Part shown: piece after piece, positions 6,125 through 9,655 of the stretch
Position numbering within the stretch: position 1 is the first letter of the stretch
Layout: each line of letters starts with the position of its first letter
Source of the DNA: an uncultured Acidobacteriota bacterium
Lineage (GTDB): Bacteria > Acidobacteriota > Vicinamibacteria > Vicinamibacterales > UBA8438
Length of the DNA: 9,655 nt
Assembly (NCBI GenBank): GCA_913043805.1
Contig: CAJWMX010000069.1
Location: 1 to 9,655, forward strand
Reading direction: 5' to 3'
Translations under genes and position numbers: made by a program
The notes under the pieces: generated by a model
Databases searched by the model: none
What the model saw: only the letters and a program-made list of their open reading frames with translations
What the model was told of the DNA's origin: nothing

Positions 6125-7849
6125 CTACTGACCGTCGGCCTCGCGCGCCCGCGCGCCGCTCAGGATGTTGGGCATGCCGTAGTTGCCCTCGTGACACGCA
6201 TACTCGACCAGTTCGTACTGGGTCTCGTCACGGACGAAGGTAAAGGTGGCGGTCCAGGGCTGCGTCCATACCGCCGGGTCGTCCATGGTGAACGCGTACT
6301 GCAGCGTGTCGGGGCTGGTGCGTGTGTAGCGCTCGGTCATGACGAGGCCCGGGCTGGACCCACGATACGAGCCCCCCTCGTTGAAGTTGGTGATCTCCAC
6401 GACCAGGGTGTCGCCATCCCAGCGCCCCCTGGAGTAGCCCCGATAGGCTGTCACGTCCGGACCCGGCCTCGGCGTCGGAGTCGTTGGAATGATTCGGGTC
6501 TCGTGAATCATCTCCTGCGTGATCGCCACATACCCCGGTCCCTGCACAATCTGCAGACCGTTGTTGTAGATGCCCGGGGACGGCACCTGCCCGCGCGTGA
6601 TACAGCGGACGAAGATGCTCAGGTCCTCGGGACCAGCCACGGGCGTCCGCCCGGACATGTCGCGGCGGTTGGCGTTGCGCGCTGCAATCGCCTCAGGCGT
6701 CATCGCCGGAATACGACCGTCCGGCGGATCGATGATCATCGCCACCTGCCGCGATGGCGCAGACTTCACGTAGCCGAGCGTCGTGTCACGCCACTCCGAC
6801 TCGTACCCCCAGATGCTCCCCAGCGTGCCGCGCTCACGGCGCGCCGCTGCCTGCTCGGGCGTCAGCACGTCAGAGTCGGACAGCTCTTCAGGCCGTTCCA
6901 GCGGGATCCCGTGCGCGGCGTCACCGGTCCACACCGCCTGCAGGTCCGGGTCGCCCCACGGAGTCCTGGGCACGGTGTAGTTCGCCACCTGCTCGGTCGT
7001 GATGTCGGTGCCGTGGTCGAGCGCCACGTCCACCCCGGCGAACCCGGCCTCGACCAGCGCCAGGCTGACGTTGTCCGGACCGGAGACGAACGCGCGCCGC
7101 GCGGCGGTGCGCCCGCCCTCGGGTACGGCGGGCGCCTCCAGGATAGAGAGGCCGGCATTCTGCAACTGGCCGGTCAACCCGTCGAGGTCGTCGACCTCGA
7201 AAGCGATGTGGTCGATGGCACGGCCGGAGGTGGCGGCCGGCTGGCCTTCGGTGTGCTCCATCGCGAGCAGCCAGATGTCGTTCAGCATGACGCCGTCCAG
7301 CATGTCCTTGAGCTGGGCACGCTCACCGCCGAACGTCTCCTGATACCAGTCCAGGGTCGCGTCCGGGTCGGTCGACGCCAGGTGGATGTGGTGGAACCCG
7401 AGGGTGTCGCTGTCTTCGACCAGCTCGATGCGGGTGCCCCAGGGGTCGAAGATGAACCCGTACTTGAAAAGACCGGGCACGTCGCGAAGCATCGACCCGT
7501 CGTCGAACCGCTGCAACCGCACGCCTCGGCCCCCGACGCCGACGCCCTCCAGCTCCGCCATCTTGGCGGTCAGATCCTCGTAGGAGAACGAGATGTGGTC
7601 GATGCCAGTTCGCTGGCTGCTCCCGAGGGTGGGAGTCGAGTCGAAGACGACCTGCACGCCGCTGCAGTCGACGCCATCGTCGCGGTCCGACAGCGGCTCG
7701 CAGTCCAGATGCCGCGAGTACCAGGCGATCGCCTCGGTGGCATTCGATGAAATCAGATGGACGTGGTGATAGTCGGCGGCGCTCGCGGCGGCCGGGGTAA
7801 CGAGCAACGCTGCTGCGAGTACGGCCAAAACCAGTCGTCTGTGGCTCAT
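6125..7849 (-). CDS. Secreted double-VOC fusion protein, upstream paralogue
   Basis: This encodes 574 residues, the same length and domain order as the gene after it: signal peptide (cleavage near ASA-AD, about 24), VOC domain 1 (26-145), VOC domain 2 (150-270), and the C-terminal family domain (about 289-574) with DPDLQAVWTGD, GRWDGDTLVVE and NYGMPNIL. In VOC 1, H29, H85 and E142 sit where extradiol dioxygenases and glyoxalases hold their metal ligands, so a 2-His-1-carboxylate site is plausible. VOC 2 keeps H154 and H214 but has Ala (264) at the acidic position. The two paralogues share an uninterrupted identical block of 39 residues (328-366 here). Secreted VOC enzymes are uncommon. The ATG at 7849 has AAGGAG 6 nt upstream (7856-7861), which decides the start over longer in-frame options. 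The reaction and substrate are not recognisable. Confidence 0.82.
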   Translation of the reverse strand: MSHRRLVLAVLAAALLVTPAAASAADYHHVHLISSNATEAIAWYSRHLDCEPLSDRDDGVDCSGVQVVFDSTPTLGSSQRTGIDHISFSYEDLTAKMAELEGVGVGGRGVRLQRFDDGSMLRDVPGLFKYGFIFDPWGTRIELVEDSDTLGFHHIHLASTDPDATLDWYQETFGGERAQLKDMLDGVMLNDIWLLAMEHTEGQPAATSGRAIDHIAFEVDDLDGLTGQLQNAGLSILEAPAVPEGGRTAARRAFVSGPDNVSLALVEAGFAGVDVALDHGTDITTEQVANYTVPRTPWGDPDLQAVWTGDAAHGIPLERPEELSDSDVLTPEQAAARRERGTLGSIWGYESEWRDTTLGYVKSAPSRQVAMIIDPPDGRIPAMTPEAIAARNANRRDMSGRTPVAGPEDLSIFVRCITRGQVPSPGIYNNGLQIVQGPGYVAITQEMIHETRIIPTTPTPRPGPDVTAYRGYSRGRWDGDTLVVEITNFNEGGSYRGSSPGLVMTERYTRTSPDTLQYAFTMDDPAVWTQPWTATFTFVRDETQYELVEYACHEGNYGMPNILSGARAREADGQ

Positions 7850-7855
7850 GACGAT

Positions 7856-7861
7856 CTCCTT
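7856..7861 (-). promoter_or_regulatory. Strong Shine-Dalgarno for upstream VOC fusion gene
   Basis: AAGGAG on the minus strand, 6 nt before the ATG at 7849. It fixes the start there rather than at the longer in-frame candidate at 7936 and gives a clean signal peptide. Confidence 0.75.
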
Positions 7862-7879
7862 AACCACCGAATTCCCTGA

Positions 7880-7946
7880 TCGACAAACGGCGGTGAAGCC
7901 ACGTGTCCGTGGATCCCCACCGCCGAAGGTCGACAAACGCCGTGAA
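7880..7946. repeat. Direct repeat flanking a nested hairpin
   Basis: The gap between the DUF6152 gene and the VOC fusion gene (7850-7953) has no coding content. It carries a direct repeat: an 18-nt copy at 7880-7897 beginning TCGACAAACG, and a 17-nt copy at 7930-7946 differing by a base and a one-base gap, 50 bp apart. Between them an inverted repeat CGGCGGTG (7888-7895) / CACCGCCG (7918-7925) encloses a second stem CCACG (7899-7903) / CGTGG (7908-7912) with a 4-nt loop. On the minus strand the outer stem is followed by TTTGT, so a weak transcription terminator or a processing site between the two genes is possible. An operator with two half-copies is an alternative. Confidence 0.5.
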
Positions 7947-7953
7947 CCGTGCC

Positions 7954-8388
7954 CTATTCGGGCTCGGTCGGGTCGCGGCCATCACGCGGCGCGCCGGTAC
8001 CGGACGAGCCGGCGAACAGACGGCGGCCGTCGGGCAGCGTGACGTCGCGGCCGTTGGCCCGGAACCCGCCGTCGATCGCCTGATAGCCCTCGACGAGGAT
8101 CTCGATGCCTGGCGTGACCGACTGCTTCGACCAGCCGCGGCGCACGAGCGCTCCTGGAGGTCCGGCCTCGATCATCCAGCTATCGACGCTACCGGCATCG
8201 TTCTCCACGTCCATGTGGATCCACGAGTGCGGGTTGATCCACTCCATCTTGGTGATGGTGCCTCTGAGCCGGACCGGCTTGTCCGCATCGAACTCGGCCG
8301 CGAACGCATGGTGTGCCTGCACGGCTGCTCCGGTCACGAGCACGCCGAGTCCGATCCCGGCTACGACTGTGGCTATCGTCTTTCGCAT
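7954..8388 (-). CDS. Secreted DUF6152 family protein
   Basis: This encodes 144 residues with a signal peptide (hydrophobic core at about 5-23, cleavage near QAH at 24-26). The mature protein begins HHAFAAEFD, followed by RGTITKMEWINPHSWIHMDV (about 42-61) and ends with GGFRANGRDVTLPDGRRLF (about 107-125). These are hallmarks of the DUF6152 family, small exported beta-rich proteins of unknown function; the conserved His pairs at 26-27 and H54/H58 might bind a metal, which is my inference. The length is usual for the family. The start at 8388 has GAGGTAGGA just upstream. It sits between a 'PDLxGVW' family gene (67 nt upstream) and the double-VOC fusions (104 nt downstream), all on the minus strand, pointing to a shared periplasmic process. 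The last 15 or so residues are polar, low-complexity and probably disordered. Confidence 0.8.
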   Translation of the reverse strand: MRKTIATVVAGIGLGVLVTGAAVQAHHAFAAEFDADKPVRLRGTITKMEWINPHSWIHMDVENDAGSVDSWMIEAGPPGALVRRGWSKQSVTPGIEILVEGYQAIDGGFRANGRDVTLPDGRRLFAGSSGTGAPRDGRDPTEPE

Positions 8389-8455
8389 CGTCCTACCTCG
8401 TTGCCTCTGTAGTCTTCCCCGATTCTACCGCTTCGTCGGTGCGACCGTGTCCTCG

Positions 8456-9277
8456 CTACCGATCTTCCGGCGCAGGCCGGGTGGGCTCGCGGCGCAAATG
8501 GCCGTAGAGAAGATCCTCGCTGTACTCGACACACTTGAACTCGAGCACCTGGGCGTTCTCCTCGAGACGACGGTAGAGTGGCATCCGGATGGTCCATGGC
8601 TCGGTGAACACGGCCGGATCCTCGATAGTGGCCTCGTACATCAATGCGTTGGCGTTGATCGGCGTGTAGCGCTCCACCACATGCAGGGTGTTGCTGGCGA
8701 AATTGCCGGCACGGTCGAACCAGGACTCGCCGTTGAACCCGGCCACGTCGACGACCAGCGTCTCGCCATCCCAGCTTCCATGCGAGCGGCCCATCCAGGA
8801 GTCGATGGGCGGCGGCTCCGGGTTGTCCTTGTCCATATGGACCGTCCGGTTCGCATCGGAGAACCCGTAGATGAACATGATCTTCTTGTCACCCTGGATG
8901 ATGCGGAACGGATAGGGCAGATATGTCGCTCGGGGCACGCCCGGCATGAAGCACTTGATCTCCGGATCGTCGTAGAACCGGTTCTCGAAGTTGCGCTGCT
9001 TCTGCTCCAGCGCTTCTGGCCGATAGGGGATCGTGTTGCCCACGACCACGCCCTGACCGGGCGGAATCGCACCGATCGCGCCCATGTCGGGCAGTCCGGG
9101 ACCGGCCGGATGGTCCTGGAGGTCCCAGTGGGCGGTCCCGATGGCCTGCCACACTCCGTTCAGGTCCGGATTGCCATCGAACGAGCGCGGGATCTCACCC
9201 TGCGCCAACGCTCCGGACGGAGCCAGGGTCAGGATCAACGCCACCCCGCCAAGGAGCGCGCACAACCGTCTTGTCAT
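8456..9277 (-). CDS. Secreted 'PDLxGVW' family protein of unknown function
   Basis: This encodes 273 residues with a signal peptide (RR at 3-4, hydrophobic core 5-19, cleavage near ALA-QG at about 25). Recognisable family motifs are GNPDLNGVWQ (35-44), an acidic-proline segment ending IKCFMPGVPRATYLPYPFRIIQ (cysteine at 109), WMGRSHGSWDGETLVVDVAGFN (161-182), HVVERYTP (199-206) and DPAVFTEPWT (220-229). The same layout forms the C-terminal domains of the two VOC fusion proteins downstream, so this is the stand-alone version. Such proteins are, as I recall, numerous in Acidobacteria but have no assigned function, and I do not propose one. I chose the ATG at 9277 over a TTG six bases earlier because GGAG (9287-9290) lies 9 nt before the ATG but only 3 nt before the TTG. 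It is probably the first gene of the minus-strand operon. Confidence 0.78.
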   Translation of the reverse strand: MTRRLCALLGGVALILTLAPSGALAQGEIPRSFDGNPDLNGVWQAIGTAHWDLQDHPAGPGLPDMGAIGAIPPGQGVVVGNTIPYRPEALEQKQRNFENRFYDDPEIKCFMPGVPRATYLPYPFRIIQGDKKIMFIYGFSDANRTVHMDKDNPEPPPIDSWMGRSHGSWDGETLVVDVAGFNGESWFDRAGNFASNTLHVVERYTPINANALMYEATIEDPAVFTEPWTIRMPLYRRLEENAQVLEFKCVEYSEDLLYGHLRREPTRPAPEDR

Positions 9278-9330
9278 CTTCAATTACTCCACGAAACCGT
9301 AACTAGATCGCTAAATGGTTACACACCTAG
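9278..9330 (-). promoter_or_regulatory. Short AT-richer gap, possible promoter region
   Basis: This 53-bp gap separates the FAD-subunit gene from the start of the secreted-protein operon and is clearly less GC-rich than the rest. It contains the inverted pair GTAAC (9299-9303) / GTTAC (9318-9322). A 10-bp palindrome CCTAGCTAGG (9326-9335) overlaps the stop codon of the upstream gene. It is the likely place for a promoter of the downstream operon, but I see no convincing -35/-10 pair. Confidence 0.3.
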
Positions 9331-9655
9331 CTAGGCACGAGCCAGCGCCGCCGCGACCGCACGTCGCGTGAACACCGACACCATCGCCCGGCGATAGCCC
9401 TCGCTGGCGTGCAGGTCGTCGTTCACATCCCCCACCGCGGCCCCCGGGTCACCGAGCGCCTCGGCGGTGGCTTCGGGCGTGGCAGCCGTCCCCGCCAGCG
9501 CCGCCTCGGACGCGGCCATCCTGGTGGCATGGGTCGACGCCCCGGTGAGGCCGAGCCTGGCGGATGCGATCGTGCCGTCGGACACCTCGAGCACCGCGGC
9601 CACGCCGACGACGGCGAACCGGGACGCCCGCTGGTAGAGCTTGGCGTAGGCGGCG
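9331..9655 (-). CDS. FAD-binding (medium) subunit of xanthine/CO dehydrogenase family, C-terminus
   Basis: Only the last 107 codons are in the window; the gene continues beyond the right edge on the minus strand. The visible piece reads AAYAKLYQRASRFAVVGVAA, then a stretch with SARLGLTGASTHATRM, and ends DDLHASEGYRRAMVSVFTRRAVAAALARA (stop at 9331-9333). These are the C-terminal domain signatures of the CoxM/XdhB-type flavoprotein subunit of molybdenum hydroxylases: the R-FAVVGVAA strand, the GLTGAS loop and the final YRRAM...RRA helix. In the family this subunit carries FAD and passes electrons between the iron-sulfur subunit and the acceptor. The N-terminal FAD-binding part is off the window, so whether the substrate is CO, a purine or another heterocycle cannot be judged. 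It lies 53 bp upstream of the secreted-protein operon and may be a separate transcription unit. Confidence 0.82.
   Translation of the reverse strand, partial: AAYAKLYQRASRFAVVGVAAVLEVSDGTIASARLGLTGASTHATRMAASEAALAGTAATPEATAEALGDPGAAVGDVNDDLHASEGYRRAMVSVFTRRAVAAALARA

Noticed and set aside
4215..6131. Long plus-strand open frame of 638 codons opposite the downstream VOC fusion gene
   Set aside because: It is antisense to a gene with clear domains, signal peptide and ribosome-binding site. Its translation is Arg/Gly/His-rich with no recognisable motif, as expected from GC-rich codon bias.
6191..7750. Plus-strand open frame of 519 codons opposite the upstream VOC fusion gene
   Set aside because: Same reason: a shadow frame of a well-supported minus-strand gene, without protein-like features.
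7880..7946. CRISPR array from the two direct repeats
   Set aside because: There are only two short, imperfect copies, the intervening sequence is itself an inverted repeat, and no cas gene is nearby.
9278..9283. TTG start six bases upstream of the 273-aa gene's ATG
   Set aside because: The Shine-Dalgarno GGAG would be only 3 nt from the TTG, while its 9-nt distance to the ATG is normal.
8105..9334. Plus-strand open frame of 409 codons opposite the DUF6152 and 273-aa genes
   Set aside because: It spans two real minus-strand genes and the gap between them, and shows no domain.

Overview
The window is GC-rich, gene-dense bacterial DNA. The gene content suggests an Acidobacteriota-like environmental bacterium, perhaps Vicinamibacteria: secreted PQQ-type beta-propeller proteins, a DUF6152 protein, several secreted proteins with a 'PDLxGVWT ... 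GxWDGDTLVVE' signature, and a xanthine/CO-dehydrogenase-type FAD subunit. This assignment is inferred from protein families only. No rRNA, tRNA, CRISPR array or transposase gene was found.

Left part, plus strand (1-3803): the C-terminal end of an AlgI-like MBOAT membrane O-acyltransferase; an AlgJ/AlgX-like SGNH acetyltransferase starting 2 nt after it; a secreted quinoprotein (PQQ) dehydrogenase homologue; and a small secreted protein of unknown function starting 2 nt after that. The first pair should acetylate an exported polysaccharide. The second pair looks like a translationally coupled periplasmic unit.

Middle (3804-4376): a gene-poor junction between two converging gene sets. It holds a run of perfect GC-rich hairpins (3852-3963), a region with two mutually exclusive hairpins (4009-4047), a last hairpin followed by an A-rich tract (4085-4114), and minus-strand coding debris (4121-4360). 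The debris is a 43-residue signal-peptide ORF that ends at a stop codon, followed in the same frame by a piece resembling an outer-membrane beta-barrel. This is the least explained part of the window.

Right part, minus strand (9655 down to 4377): the C-terminus of a CoxM-like FAD subunit, then a probable operon. Its genes are a secreted 273-aa 'PDLxGVWQ' family protein, a secreted DUF6152 protein, and two tandem paralogues of exactly 574 aa. Each paralogue fuses a signal peptide, two VOC (glyoxalase/dioxygenase fold) domains and a C-terminal domain of the same family as the 273-aa protein. The upstream paralogue keeps a plausible His-His-Glu metal site in its first VOC domain. The downstream paralogue has Arg in place of the second His, which suggests functional divergence. 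The cluster looks like an exported system of unknown substrate in which one uncharacterised domain family appears three times.
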